From Flavobacterium sp. SUN052 (lineage in GTDB: Bacteria > Bacteroidota > Bacteroidia > Flavobacteriales > Flavobacteriaceae): a stretch of 64,000 nt of DNA. The translations under genes and the position numbers were made by a program. The notes beneath the pieces are model-generated. The model did not search any database. It was given only the letters and a program-made list of their open reading frames with translations, and was not told where the DNA came from. The stretch covers positions 248,001 to 312,000 of the forward strand of contig NZ_JAPQNS010000002.1 of the NCBI RefSeq assembly GCF_028867935.1, read 5' to 3'. Below, piece after piece: positions 51,375-60,586 of the stretch. Positions within the stretch are counted from its first letter, which is position 1, and each line of letters starts with the position of its first letter.

Positions 51375-54300
51375 ATGAGATTTTATACGCTGCACAAACA
51401 ACAGGCGCTGTTTGGCTTACTATTACTTTGTCTATTTATAGCCAGCCCGGCAAGCGCCCAGAAAAAAGCCGACAAGAAGCCAAAATCGACCCTTTCTGTT
51501 AACATGAGGGTAACCGATGAGGCAGGCAACCCCATACCGAAGGCCACCGTGGTGGTAGGCGAAGGCCGGATTTATGCCGAAACCAATGCGGCCGGCGAGT
51601 TTGATTTCGAAGCATTTCCCGACGATTTTGTAAGTGTGTCGTCTTTTGGCTACGGTAAGTCCGTATCGCTGGTGAGCGCTATTGTGACCAGCAGCACCAT
51701 CGCTTTGAAAAAAGAAAAACTCTTTTCTACGCAGGAAGACGTTGTGCCCATGCCGTTTATGAATATCAAAAAACGGCTTACCACCGGGTCATACACAACC
51801 CTGAAAACAAGTGCGCTGGAGAAATATCCGACAAATGACCTACGCAATGCTTTTTCGGGTCTGGTAAATGGACTGGAAGTGATTGAGCGGGATGGTTCAC
51901 CCGGCCTCAACGCCGAAGAGCAGCTTGGAAACTTTCGGGTAACTGAAAAGATTGGACTGGCCACCCGAGGTCGCAGTCCAATCTTTATTATCGATGATAT
52001 TCCAACAGACATCACCGAAATGCCGCTCGACCCGCAGGAAATTGAGTCGGTGACCGTCATTAAAGATGTGGTAGGGAAAACGATGTGGGGACCTCGGGGA
52101 GCCGATGGCATCATTTATATCAAAACGAAACGGGGTCAGGTCAACGAGCGCATCTTGAACGTCAATGCCGAAGAAGGGGTCAGCATCATTGACCGGTTCC
52201 CGGGATGGGCTTCAGCAGCAGAGTACGCCCGACTGAACAACACCGCCCGTGCCAACAATGGGTTGCCTGGTTTGTACAGCGAAGCAACGATTTCGGAGTA
52301 CGCGAAAAACAATCCGTATAACCCCTATAACCCAAGTGTTGATTTTCGGAATCTGTTGCTGAAAAACTCCAAGTCATTCCGGCGCATAAACCTTTCCTCA
52401 CTAGGCGGTAACGACGTCGTTCAGTACAGTGCGTATCTGGGTTACAATGGCGAGGGTGATATCTTCAAAATTGGGGCTCCCTCTGACTATAACCGGATTA
52501 ACGTACGGACGAATATCGATGTAAAAATCAACGATCTGATTAAAGTGAAGGTTGGCTTTTTCGGCGGACTTACCATGCGTCGATCACCCAATTATGGGTA
52601 TAATGCCAACTTTACCAGCGACGACGGTAACACGAACACGGCGCTGGATCTGGTTGAGTTTAATACCGTTATCAACGACATCACCAACACGCCCCCCAAT
52701 GCCTATCCGGTTTATGCCGCTTTTGGCGATGATCCCGTAGCGCCCTGGTACGCGGTTAGCTCCAACTCTGCGTATAGAAGTAATCCTATTGGCAACATTA
52801 TGCACAATGGCTACTATACAGAAACCGGCCGGACAGGATCTTCTAACATCACGTTTGAGTACGACATGAAGGAGATCATTCCCGGGTTGAAATCGCGGAC
52901 GTATGTTGGTTTTGTTGCGTACAACAGCTTACGCATTGGCAAAGCCGAAGATTATATCGCCTATATCGTTACACCGGGGAAAACTGCAGCTGGCGTAGAT
53001 ACAACCCGTTTGTCGAAAGTACACGATGGAGTCGATATGGCCGGGCAAGCCAAATTGCACGATTATTATTCGCAGCGGTTCGGGATTTACGAAAACCTGA
53101 GTTACGAAAATGCCTGGAACAACCATTCGGTGCAGGCAGGCTTGACGTACTACATTGCCAAAGCGGCCAGAAATGGTATTGAAGAGCCACAACGGCAGCA
53201 AAGTACGGTTCTGAATGCCAGTTATTCGTTTAAAGACAGATATGTGTTTCAGGGCGCACTCAATTACGCAGGCACCTACAGCTTTGCCAAGGACAAACGT
53301 TATGCCTTGTTTCCTGCCGCTGGTATTGGCTGGATACTATCAGAAGAGAGTTTTCTGTCGAACGTGCGGGCAATCAATTATCTGAAACTGCGGGCCGAAG
53401 CGGGTATTATCGGGTTCGAAGGCTTTTTGCCGCCTTTTTATGACCTGGATCGCTGGGGAGTCAATACCACCGGTTCGGCTTTTGGGCCGTATTCTACGAA
53501 TCAGTGGTTTGGGAGCAATACTGATAACTCGGTATACCGGACCACACCAAGCCGGATTGGTAACCCGGATCTCACCTGGGAAAAACGCAAAGAGTTTAGC
53601 ATTGGACTTGATGCCTTGTTGTTGAACCGGAAACTCTCTGTTGAGATCAACTATTTCAACAACCTGCGCGACGGTATTGTGTCGCAGCTTGCCAATACGG
53701 TGCCATACGTAGCGGGCATTTCGACTTCGCGGCCCTGGTTTAACTACAATAAGGTGCAATACTATGGTCTGGAAACCGGGCTTCAGTACACGGATCAAGT
53801 GGCGGGCGTGCGTTTTTCAGTGGGGGGTAATGCCACTATTCAGAATAGCAAGATCCTGAAATGGGATGAGCCAAAGTACCGATTTGGGTACCAGACGCGG
53901 GTGGGCAAACCAGTTGACGCCTATTGGGGTCAAACCTATCTGGGTAAGTTTACCAGTGATGCCGAGACCAAACAGATTCCTCAGATATACGACGAAATTC
54001 TGCGCCAGGGCGATTTAAAATACCAGGATAACAACGGGGACGGCATAGTAGACGACAACGATCAGAGCCAGATCGGCAACACGGCACCCCGACTTATCTA
54101 TGCCCTGAATCTGCGGGTAGCCTACCGGAACTTCGAGTTTACAGCCATTGGAAATGGACGGGCTGGCTACGACATTCCGATGACCAACAAGTATTTCTGG
54201 AATGGCTGGGGTGATAACAACTACTCCGATTTCGTGAAAAACAATGTCGATGGCGCTTACCCGAGACTCACGTATTACAAGGTGAACAACAACTTTGTTG

Positions 54301-54542
54301 GGTCGAATTTCTGGTTGCGGGACGGCGGTTTCTTCAAAATTCAAAATGTTGAACTAGCCTACAATGTACCCGTTCCTCCCGGCAAAATCATTGGTGCCCG
54401 TGGCCTGCGCCTATACGTACGGGGAGCCAACTTACTCACGGTGTCCAAGATTAAGGATGTTGACCCTGAGTCGATTAACTCTGGCGTCACGGTATATCCG
54501 TTGTTCAAAACGTTTTCTGGTGGTATTAAATTGACGTTTTAG
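51375..54542 (+). CDS. Divergent SusC-like TonB-dependent transporter
   Basis: A 1055-residue outer-membrane protein. Signal peptide (LFGLLLLCLFIASPASA), Lys-rich spacer, and an atypical N-terminal beta-sandwich (SVNMRVTDEAGNPIPKATVVVGEGRIYAE, in parts, about 45-120) in which the usual SusC box VVVGYG is missing and replaced by a stretch with EDVVPMPFMNIKKRLTTGS. The plug retains IFIIDDIPTDITEMPLDPQEIESVTVIKDVVG and TMWGPRGADGIIYIKTKRG (in parts). The barrel has the NNGDGIVDDNDQSQIG loop and ends GGIKLTF. It is the second transporter of the operon, and its SusD partner starts 4 nt downstream. Divergence suggests a different ligand or an auxiliary role. Confidence 0.9.
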   Translation: MRFYTLHKQQALFGLLLLCLFIASPASAQKKADKKPKSTLSVNMRVTDEAGNPIPKATVVVGEGRIYAETNAAGEFDFEAFPDDFVSVSSFGYGKSVSLVSAIVTSSTIALKKEKLFSTQEDVVPMPFMNIKKRLTTGSYTTLKTSALEKYPTNDLRNAFSGLVNGLEVIERDGSPGLNAEEQLGNFRVTEKIGLATRGRSPIFIIDDIPTDITEMPLDPQEIESVTVIKDVVGKTMWGPRGADGIIYIKTKRGQVNERILNVNAEEGVSIIDRFPGWASAAEYARLNNTARANNGLPGLYSEATISEYAKNNPYNPYNPSVDFRNLLLKNSKSFRRINLSSLGGNDVVQYSAYLGYNGEGDIFKIGAPSDYNRINVRTNIDVKINDLIKVKVGFFGGLTMRRSPNYGYNANFTSDDGNTNTALDLVEFNTVINDITNTPPNAYPVYAAFGDDPVAPWYAVSSNSAYRSNPIGNIMHNGYYTETGRTGSSNITFEYDMKEIIPGLKSRTYVGFVAYNSLRIGKAEDYIAYIVTPGKTAAGVDTTRLSKVHDGVDMAGQAKLHDYYSQRFGIYENLSYENAWNNHSVQAGLTYYIAKAARNGIEEPQRQQSTVLNASYSFKDRYVFQGALNYAGTYSFAKDKRYALFPAAGIGWILSEESFLSNVRAINYLKLRAEAGIIGFEGFLPPFYDLDRWGVNTTGSAFGPYSTNQWFGSNTDNSVYRTTPSRIGNPDLTWEKRKEFSIGLDALLLNRKLSVEINYFNNLRDGIVSQLANTVPYVAGISTSRPWFNYNKVQYYGLETGLQYTDQVAGVRFSVGGNATIQNSKILKWDEPKYRFGYQTRVGKPVDAYWGQTYLGKFTSDAETKQIPQIYDEILRQGDLKYQDNNGDGIVDDNDQSQIGNTAPRLIYALNLRVAYRNFEFTAIGNGRAGYDIPMTNKYFWNGWGDNNYSDFVKNNVDGAYPRLTYYKVNNNFVGSNFWLRDGGFFKIQNVELAYNVPVPPGKIIGARGLRLYVRGANLLTVSKIKDVDPESINSGVTVYPLFKTFSGGIKLTF

Positions 54543-54545
54543 TCG

Positions 54546-56354
54546 ATGACTGGTATGAAATTATCTACGATTTATACAAAGAGTTTGGTCATAATGGTAC
54601 TCGCGGGCGTTGGGTTTTCCTCATGCGTTGATTACCTGGAGCCGTATCCGAACGGCAACCGCACCACCGAAGATATCTGGAAGTATCAGGATATGGTGCA
54701 GGGGCTGGTGGGCCAGTGTTATGATAACATGCCCCGGAATTACAACGACAATGAGGGCGTTTACCTCGACGGAACCACCGATGATGTGGTGATCACCAGC
54801 ACAACCAACAGCATGAATCGCTTGGCTGTGGGTGCATTGCCAACCAGTCAGGACCCGTTTCGTACGTATTGGGACCGTGATTACAGGTCCATTTATTTGG
54901 TCAATCTGTTCTTGAAAGACCGCCGGGGGTACAACACTCGGTTTCTGGTGAATGCCCACCTGGATAGCCTGGTCAAAAATCGGCTTCAGGGCGAAGCCTT
55001 CGCGTTACGGGCCTGGTTTCAGTGGGATTTGCTGCAAAAGTTTGGGGGCAAGGGCATGAATGGCCAGCTTTTAGGGTACCCTATTGTGCTTGAACCCGTA
55101 GACATTAAGCAGGAAACGAATCTGGCACGTAACACCTACGATGAGTGCGTGAAACAGATTATCGCCGATTGCGACTCCGCCTACAAGTATCTACCCATTG
55201 CACACCGCGATTTTCTGGTACCCAATGTAAACGACCGCACGTATGCAGGTTCACGCTACTGGGGGCGGTTCGATGGCATTACCACCCGTGCCCTGAAAGC
55301 GCTGGTGTACCAAACCTGGGCGAGCCCCCGATTCAACCCCGGCAATGATGCGACCCGGTGGGATTTAGCGGCTCTGAACGCCAAACAGGTCATTGATTTC
55401 AAGATGAAAACAGACGCTGTTACTAACGGGTTTTCACCAACTAAAGCGCTGAACTGGTTTGATCCCAATTATCCCGGAATTGTGTTTGCCTCGCGCTACA
55501 ACAATGCCAATGATGCAATAGAGCGTATGTTCTATCCGGGTGGTTTTCAGGGTACTGGTTCGGTAGGCGCTACTCAGGAACTAGTTGATGCCTTCCCCAT
55601 GAAGAACGGGTACCCCATCACCGATGCCCGAAGCCTATATGACCCCACGAAGCCCTACGAAAACCGCGATCCCCGTTTTTACGCTACTATTTTTCACAAC
55701 ACCGCTAAAGCCGTAAAGATCAACACCACAACAACGATGTATACGTTCGAAAACTGGCTGAATGCAAAAGATGCAGCCGGTCCTGCGGTGAATAGCCGGA
55801 CGAATTATCACATCAAGAAAATGGTGTTTATGGGCCTGAATTTTTCGGACAACTCGATCAATCGTCAACCGCATACAAAGTTCTTCATCCGTTGGGAGCA
55901 CATGTGTCTGGCGTTTGCAGAGGCCGCCAATCAGGTCGAAGGACCAAACGGCGGCAAGTATGGCCTGTCGGCTAAAGACGCCATTGCCTACTTGCGCAAC
56001 CGTCCTAACACCGATGGGGTAAAAGGATTTACCACTGACCCCTATTTGGCAGAAGTGGCCAGCCTCGGAAAAACGGCGTTCAACGAATTTGTAAAAAACG
56101 AGAGACGGCTCGAAATGTGTTTTGAAGGGCTCCGCTTTTACGATCTGCGCCGTTGGACAACTAGCTTGACGGAGTTAAACAAGCCGGTTCACATGGCCAA
56201 AATCACCCGAAACACCGATGGGTCCTTTACGTACAAACTCGACGAAGTAGTTGAAACCCGCTCGTATCAGTCGGCGTTCTTGCCTATTCCTTACGACGAA
56301 ATGCTGAGAATGAGCAATTTGATTCAAAACGAAGGGTGGGAATCCTGGAAATAA
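54546..56354 (+). CDS. SusD/RagB-family lipoprotein (partner of the SusC-like gene at 51375)
   Basis: A 602-residue lipoprotein. ATG 54546 (MTGMKLST) or ATG 54555 (MKLSTIYTKSL) could be the start. The lipobox is GVGFSSC (about residue 27), then VDYLEPYPNGNRTTEDIW. SusD motifs: GEAFALRAWFQWDLLQKFGG (about 150), RWEHMCLAFAEAANQVEGPNGG (about 455), NERRLEMCFEGLRFYDLRRW and the final PIPYDEMLRMSNLIQNEGW. It starts 4 nt after the stop codon of the transporter, so translation is coupled. The segment LDGTTDDVVITSTTNSMN is unusually rich in Thr and Asn. A DUF1735 lipoprotein follows by 15 nt. Confidence 0.93.
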   Translation: MTGMKLSTIYTKSLVIMVLAGVGFSSCVDYLEPYPNGNRTTEDIWKYQDMVQGLVGQCYDNMPRNYNDNEGVYLDGTTDDVVITSTTNSMNRLAVGALPTSQDPFRTYWDRDYRSIYLVNLFLKDRRGYNTRFLVNAHLDSLVKNRLQGEAFALRAWFQWDLLQKFGGKGMNGQLLGYPIVLEPVDIKQETNLARNTYDECVKQIIADCDSAYKYLPIAHRDFLVPNVNDRTYAGSRYWGRFDGITTRALKALVYQTWASPRFNPGNDATRWDLAALNAKQVIDFKMKTDAVTNGFSPTKALNWFDPNYPGIVFASRYNNANDAIERMFYPGGFQGTGSVGATQELVDAFPMKNGYPITDARSLYDPTKPYENRDPRFYATIFHNTAKAVKINTTTTMYTFENWLNAKDAAGPAVNSRTNYHIKKMVFMGLNFSDNSINRQPHTKFFIRWEHMCLAFAEAANQVEGPNGGKYGLSAKDAIAYLRNRPNTDGVKGFTTDPYLAEVASLGKTAFNEFVKNERRLEMCFEGLRFYDLRRWTTSLTELNKPVHMAKITRNTDGSFTYKLDEVVETRSYQSAFLPIPYDEMLRMSNLIQNEGWESWK

Positions 56355-56369
56355 ACCATAAAACAAGCC

Positions 56370-57335
56370 ATGAAAAAACTAGTAGTTGCCTGTGTGCTTC
56401 TTACCGGGATAATGACCTCCTGTTACAAAGACTATATTGAAGACTTTGCCTATACATCCATCTATTTTATGTATCAAACCAATGTTCGCACCTTTGTGGT
56501 GGGTGAAGGCATGAAAATAGAAGTTGGCGCTGCCCTGGGCGGAACCCGGGAAAATACCCGCGACAGGGTAGTGAATTTCAGCATGGACGACAAGCTGGTA
56601 ACCGCCGATATTCTGGCGGCTATGAAAACGGGGGTCGGCTATATCAAGGATGCTGTGCTACCGGTAACTGCCCTCAAACCAATGCCAGCCGACTATTTTA
56701 CCATTTCGGATAAGGCCAAAATGGTCATCAAAGCAGGTGAGCATTCAGGGTCTGTGGTAATAAAAGCCGACTCGGCTAAGTTTTTGCAGGACGCCACAAC
56801 GATCAATCCAGTCTACGCTATTCCTTTCTACATCAGCACAGCCGATGCCGATTCGATTGTAGCCGCCAAACGATACGCTGTTGTCGCCCTGAAATATGAG
56901 AACATGCTTTTTGGTAATTACTGGCATGGAGGAGTGACAACGGTTAAAGATGCGACGGGTAAAGTGATTAAAACCACCAACTATTTCACGACCATCCCCT
57001 CGCCTGAAGCCAAAATTATGACCCTTAAGACAGTGGCTCCGAATGCATTGGTTACCAATAAAATCAGCGATCAGGCCGGGTCAATGAAGATCACACTAAC
57101 GGGTAACACCGTTACGGTCAGTCAGGCCACCGGGTCTAGTGTTGTGATTTTGCCAGATGGGGAAAGTGTCTATAATCGCCCAAAACTCCTGCAGAACCGG
57201 AAAATCTTCCTGAAGTATAAATACGCTAACGCCGACGGAACAACTTCTTACGCACAGGACACGCTCACGTTTCGGAACCGGATACGGGATGGCGTAAATG
57301 AATGGCAGGATTCCGACCCTGGCCATTATCGTTAA
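56370..57335 (+). CDS. DUF1735-type surface lipoprotein
   Basis: A 321-residue lipoprotein (lipobox ITGIMTSC-like, Cys near 18). The N-terminal DUF1735-type beta-sandwich (about 25-170, TSIYFMYQTNVRTFVVGEGMKIEVGAALGG in parts) is followed by a second beta-rich domain (about 180-321, FGNYWHGGVTTVKDATG, YANADGTTSYAQDTLTF). DUF1735/BT_3987-like proteins sit in glycan-utilisation operons and are thought to be surface glycan-binding or SusE-like accessory proteins. It is the fifth and last gene of the operon, 15 nt after the SusD gene, and ends at a strong hairpin terminator. No glycoside hydrolase is encoded in this operon. Confidence 0.85.
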   Translation: MKKLVVACVLLTGIMTSCYKDYIEDFAYTSIYFMYQTNVRTFVVGEGMKIEVGAALGGTRENTRDRVVNFSMDDKLVTADILAAMKTGVGYIKDAVLPVTALKPMPADYFTISDKAKMVIKAGEHSGSVVIKADSAKFLQDATTINPVYAIPFYISTADADSIVAAKRYAVVALKYENMLFGNYWHGGVTTVKDATGKVIKTTNYFTTIPSPEAKIMTLKTVAPNALVTNKISDQAGSMKITLTGNTVTVSQATGSSVVILPDGESVYNRPKLLQNRKIFLKYKYANADGTTSYAQDTLTFRNRIRDGVNEWQDSDPGHYR

Positions 57336-57352
57336 CAGACCATAAAGCAATC

Positions 57353-57398
57353 AGAACGGGGGTAGCACAAGTAAGCCAACTTACGCTACCCCCGTTCT
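57353..57398. terminator. Bidirectional hairpin terminator
   Basis: Outer stem 57353-57366 with 57385-57398 (14 bp perfect), then a 4-nt bulge and a 5-bp inner stem with a CCAA loop. It lies between the DUF1735 gene and the convergent hypothetical gene at 57413. Confidence 0.85.
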
Positions 57399-57412
57399 TG
57401 TTTACAGCCAGA

Positions 57413-58186
57413 TCAGTCTGTGACGTCTATTCTGTAAACCGTGGAGTTTACACTGCTGATGACGCTGCCCTCGCGAAAAGGTTTGGGAATGATCAGGTTC
57501 TTTTCGGAGTCGATCTGAATCTCAAGGGCATTGAACTGGTTCAAAGGTCCCTCGAAAAATGACAGTGGAACGGTATATTCCTGCTCCCCAGCGCCAACAG
57601 GCACGGCCAGAAAATCAGCCTCGTTGCCACTTTTATGGTCTACCTGCAAATTGCCCCACTGGTCTTTTACCCAATTACTTTTAGCTATTTTCAGGGTAGT
57701 GGCCGAGGTTTCTCCCTGCCAGCGTTTCCATTGGCTTTTTAACCAGTTGTCTGGCTCCAGATTCTGCCAGGTAAGGGTCAAGGATTGCCGTCGGGAGTGT
57801 TGAGTAGGGGGCGAAAATTGGTCGGGTGTGACGGCGGGAAGGGCGTGAATTGTACCAAGCGCATACTCTCGACCATCAGTCAGCACAAGGGTGATAGCAT
57901 ACGTGGCATTGGCATCAATGGGCAAATCTAAATCTGTTAGGCGGTAGTGCGGATAGGCCCCGTAATAGTTCGATGAACCGTTGTTGAGCGATAAGGCCCG
58001 GCCATTTACGTTCATTTGAATTCCGGTATTGGCAACCGTATTATCGGCTTCATCCCGAATAAGTGCCTCGATAGATTCGCTCAGAAAGCCATCATAATCT
58101 GTTGATTGGGCAATGATTACATTGACCCGAAGCAGCGACGGATCCGTCACAGCGACTGACGACAAAGATGAATTCCCACGATGCAT
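57413..58186 (-). CDS. Hypothetical beta-rich protein, possibly lacking its N-terminus
   Basis: A 257-residue protein with no domain I recognise. It has alternating short strands with Asn/Thr/Ser-rich loops (RVNVIIAQSTDYDGFL, YAITLVLTDGREYALGTIHALP) and Trp clusters (NWLKSQWKRWQGE, NWVKDQWGNLQV), suggestive of an extracellular beta-sandwich protein. ATG 58186 is the only usual start, because reading further upstream reaches TAG after 17 codons without ATG, GTG or TTG. No signal peptide is visible, which is odd for this composition. The gene may be truncated, or the product may be cytoplasmic. It follows the thioesterase gene by 38 nt on the same strand. Confidence 0.6.
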   Translation of the reverse strand: MHRGNSSLSSVAVTDPSLLRVNVIIAQSTDYDGFLSESIEALIRDEADNTVANTGIQMNVNGRALSLNNGSSNYYGAYPHYRLTDLDLPIDANATYAITLVLTDGREYALGTIHALPAVTPDQFSPPTQHSRRQSLTLTWQNLEPDNWLKSQWKRWQGETSATTLKIAKSNWVKDQWGNLQVDHKSGNEADFLAVPVGAGEQEYTVPLSFFEGPLNQFNALEIQIDSEKNLIIPKPFREGSVISSVNSTVYRIDVTD

Positions 58187-58224
58187 ACGTAACTTGAGGA
58201 AGGTGAGGATACGGCCTTCTGGTA

Positions 58225-58740
58225 TTAATGTTGCAAGCTAGTCTTGATTTCCCGGATTCGCTCATTGAAAACCAGTTCGTCGAATTTTACATTCGGTTCG
58301 CAAATAGCCTCCAGGAGTTCCATCACAGCGGGGTCGTGTTGTATTCGCCTGCCCGTTCGGACGCTAATGTACTTGGATGTTACCCAAAGTACATTTTTCA
58401 ATTGCCGCCCTGCATCGTCGGTCATGAAATACTCGGTAACAGTTGTATCCTCGGTGTAATGAATGATGCGTGATCGGATTCGAATCCACTCGCTCACAAG
58501 GGCAGGCCGAACGTAGGCAATCTGATGTTGATAAACCACCCAGCTTGTACCCAACTCCCGAAACAGCTGACCGGGGTTAAAATCGTACAGTTTAGCTACC
58601 TGATCTTCGCGGGCATTGAAATAATAATCAAAATATTTAGCGTTGTTTAGGTGCTGAAGCGGATCGCAGTCCTGAAACCGGATTATTGTCCGGGATTCAG
58701 TTTCAGTTGGGTAGCTCTTTAGTGGGTCACGTCTGAACAT
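58225..58740 (-). CDS. Acyl-CoA thioesterase (4HBT hotdog fold)
   Basis: A 171-residue hotdog-fold thioesterase. ATG 58740 (MFRRDPLKSYP) is preferred to a GTG at 58773. The catalytic loop RFQDCDPLQHLNNAKYFDYYF (about 20-40) has the Asp and the HLNN motif of 4HBT-type acyl-CoA thioesterases, and VVYQHQIAYVRPAL and LWVTSKYISVRTGRR form the core strands. It would hydrolyse acyl- or aryl-CoA thioesters in the cytoplasm. The gene is divergent from the DUF2147 gene at 58857 across about 116 bp and precedes the hypothetical gene at 57413. Confidence 0.88.
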   Translation of the reverse strand: MFRRDPLKSYPTETESRTIIRFQDCDPLQHLNNAKYFDYYFNAREDQVAKLYDFNPGQLFRELGTSWVVYQHQIAYVRPALVSEWIRIRSRIIHYTEDTTVTEYFMTDDAGRQLKNVLWVTSKYISVRTGRRIQHDPAVMELLEAICEPNVKFDELVFNERIREIKTSLQH

Positions 58741-58856
58741 AGTTTGCCTGTAGTTTTTTGCAAGAATAAGCACCCTTGCGTTTTGTTCGTCACTTTATTG
58801 GAGCGGATATTTGCATTTATCCTAAAAAATCAACTAAAAACCATAAATCATCACCA

Positions 58857-59321
58857 ATGAAATCATTCGTCTGCGTTGCTTTTCTTTTTGCAGTCTCCAG
58901 CATCCTCGTTGCTTTCCGACCTACCGGATTCCCCACCGACGACAATCCTGATGCTGTCGTGGGTACCTGGCTTAACGGTACCAAACGTGGTCATGTTCAG
59001 ATCTATAAACAAGGCGACAAATATTTTGGCAAACTGGTTTGGTTGAAAGAGCCTAACGATCCTACGACCAACAAACCAAAACTTGACAGCAAAAACCCCG
59101 ATGTAAAAATGCAGTCTCGCCCGCTAATGAACCTAAACATCATGACGGGCTTTGAGTTCGACGGGGGCGATGTTTGGGACGAAGGGAAAATTTATAATCC
59201 CGAAGATGGCAAAACATACAGTTGCAAAATGACCCTTAAAAACCCGAACACGCTCGACGTGCGTGGTTACGTGGGCATTTCGCTAATTGGGAAAACCCAG
59301 ACGTGGACCCGAATTAAATAA
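58857..59321 (+). CDS. DUF2147-family secreted protein
   Basis: A 154-residue secreted protein from ATG 58857 (MKSFVCVAFLFAVSSILVA). The DUF2147 domain covers about 35-154: VVGTWLNGTKRGHVQIYKQGDKYFGKLVWL (in parts), FDGGDVWDEGKIYNPEDGKTYSCKM, and LDVRGYVGISLIGKTQTWTRI. The family is a small beta-barrel, lipocalin-like, with unknown ligand. The upstream ATG at 58776 would add 27 residues without a signal character and is rejected. Its stop codon shares one base with the start of the flavin monooxygenase gene (TAATG), so the two are co-translated. Confidence 0.88.
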   Translation: MKSFVCVAFLFAVSSILVAFRPTGFPTDDNPDAVVGTWLNGTKRGHVQIYKQGDKYFGKLVWLKEPNDPTTNKPKLDSKNPDVKMQSRPLMNLNIMTGFEFDGGDVWDEGKIYNPEDGKTYSCKMTLKNPNTLDVRGYVGISLIGKTQTWTRIK

Positions 59322-60475
59322 TGACTAACACCTTAATTATCGGAGCAGGCCCGGCCGGTTTAGCGATGGCTGGACAGCTGATCCACCACAACCAGAAGGC
59401 TGGCCGGAAGCCACAAAGCCAACCGCAATTCACTGTTTTGGAAGCCAGTGAGTACGTAGGTTACGCCTGGCGCAATCACTACGACCGGCTGCATCTGCAT
59501 ACAGTTAAAGAGCATTCGGCATTGCCGCATCTCCCCTACCCTGCCGACTATCCGACGTATGTCTCGCGGCTTCAGTTGGTGGAATACATGGAGCAGTACG
59601 CTAAGCATTTCAACATCAATCCGCTATTCAATCAGCCAGTTCAACGGATTCGCCGGACAACCGACAGCAAATGGGAAGTCCAAACCCCAACCGATACGTT
59701 TCTAGCCGATAACGTAGTGGTATCCACTGGCTACAATCGGATTCCGAATCAACCTGAACTGCCGGGCATACGCGATTTCAGAGGGGTGATCTGGCATAGC
59801 CACGACTACCGCAACGGAGCCCCCTTCCGCGACGAAAACGTGCTGGTAGTGGGCATGGGTAACACGGGGGCCGAACTTGCTCTCGACTTACTCGAACACG
59901 GTGCACGGCCAACCATCTCGGTGCGCGGTCCGGTGAGTATTGTTCGACGCAACATGTTTGGCAAACCCACACAGCCTACGGCTATCTTTCTGAACAAATT
60001 CCCGAACTGGTTTTACGATTTTGTGGCTGGTCTGTCGCAGCGGTTGAGCGTAGGCGATCTGACGCAATACGGGCTGGGCAAACCCAAACACCCGCCTTCG
60101 TACCTGATCCGGGAGGAGGGCAAGATTCCGGTAATTGACCTTGGCACACTGGATGAGATAAAAGCCGGAAACATTGCCGTAGCTCCCGGTATCGAACGCA
60201 TTAATGCCCGCACTGTTACCTTCACCGACGGCTCAGAGCGACCTTTCGATGCCATTGTGCTGGCAACGGGCTACAGGCCGGGTCTGCAACCAATGCTGGG
60301 TGAAATACTTTCAGCCAAAATCCTAAATGACCGTGGCTACCCCAAGTCGCTCTGGTTTGATGAACCTGACCTCAAGGGACTTTATTTTCTGGGCTTTTCG
60401 ACACCACTCACCGGCATCATCCGGAGTTTGAATATCAATTCGGGAAAAATCGCAAAGAAGATAGAACGCGGATGA
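59321..60475 (+). CDS. Flavin-containing monooxygenase-like oxidoreductase
   Basis: A 384-residue flavoprotein. FAD-binding GxGxxG is LIIGAGPAGLAMAG (about 5-18), the NADPH site is VLVVGMGNTGAELALDLLEHG (about 172-192), and the FMO/YUCCA-type signatures are RNHYDRLHLHT, FRGVIWHSHDYR and VLATGYRPG (about 307). YAWRNHYDRLHLHTVK is the usual flavin monooxygenase block. The substrate is unknown; related enzymes oxidise N- or S-compounds or act as Baeyer-Villiger monooxygenases. Start ATG 59321 overlaps the DUF2147 stop codon by one base. The final residues ERG and the stop codon lie inside the left arm of an intergenic inverted repeat (60464-60478), so the repeat supplies the C-terminus. Confidence 0.9.
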   Translation: MTNTLIIGAGPAGLAMAGQLIHHNQKAGRKPQSQPQFTVLEASEYVGYAWRNHYDRLHLHTVKEHSALPHLPYPADYPTYVSRLQLVEYMEQYAKHFNINPLFNQPVQRIRRTTDSKWEVQTPTDTFLADNVVVSTGYNRIPNQPELPGIRDFRGVIWHSHDYRNGAPFRDENVLVVGMGNTGAELALDLLEHGARPTISVRGPVSIVRRNMFGKPTQPTAIFLNKFPNWFYDFVAGLSQRLSVGDLTQYGLGKPKHPPSYLIREEGKIPVIDLGTLDEIKAGNIAVAPGIERINARTVTFTDGSERPFDAIVLATGYRPGLQPMLGEILSAKILNDRGYPKSLWFDEPDLKGLYFLGFSTPLTGIIRSLNINSGKIAKKIERG

Positions 60476-60567
60476 CACCGGTACGCCGGGGCGGGATCAA
60501 GCGGATTTACACGATTTTTTTTATCAGTGACCATTCGCGTTGCGAAGCATCCGTGTCATCCGCGTTC
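60464..60567. repeat. Inverted repeat, family A (copy 1), overlapping a gene end
   Basis: Arms 60464-60478 and 60553-60567 are 15-bp perfect complements. The middle is, in reverse orientation, about 80% alike to the middle of the repeat at 62466-62566 (for example ATC-x-GTGTAAATCCG). The left arm contains the stop codon of the monooxygenase gene. Confidence 0.75.
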
Positions 60568-60574
60568 CAATTCC

Positions 60575-60582
60575 TACCTTTG
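60575..60582 (+). promoter_or_regulatory. -7 promoter box TACCTTTG upstream of tatD
   Basis: An exact TAnnTTTG match ending 4 nt before ATG 60587, implying a leaderless or nearly leaderless mRNA. The -33 position falls in the right arm of the repeat at 60464-60567 and shows no TTG. Confidence 0.5.
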
Positions 60583-60586
60583 CGGT

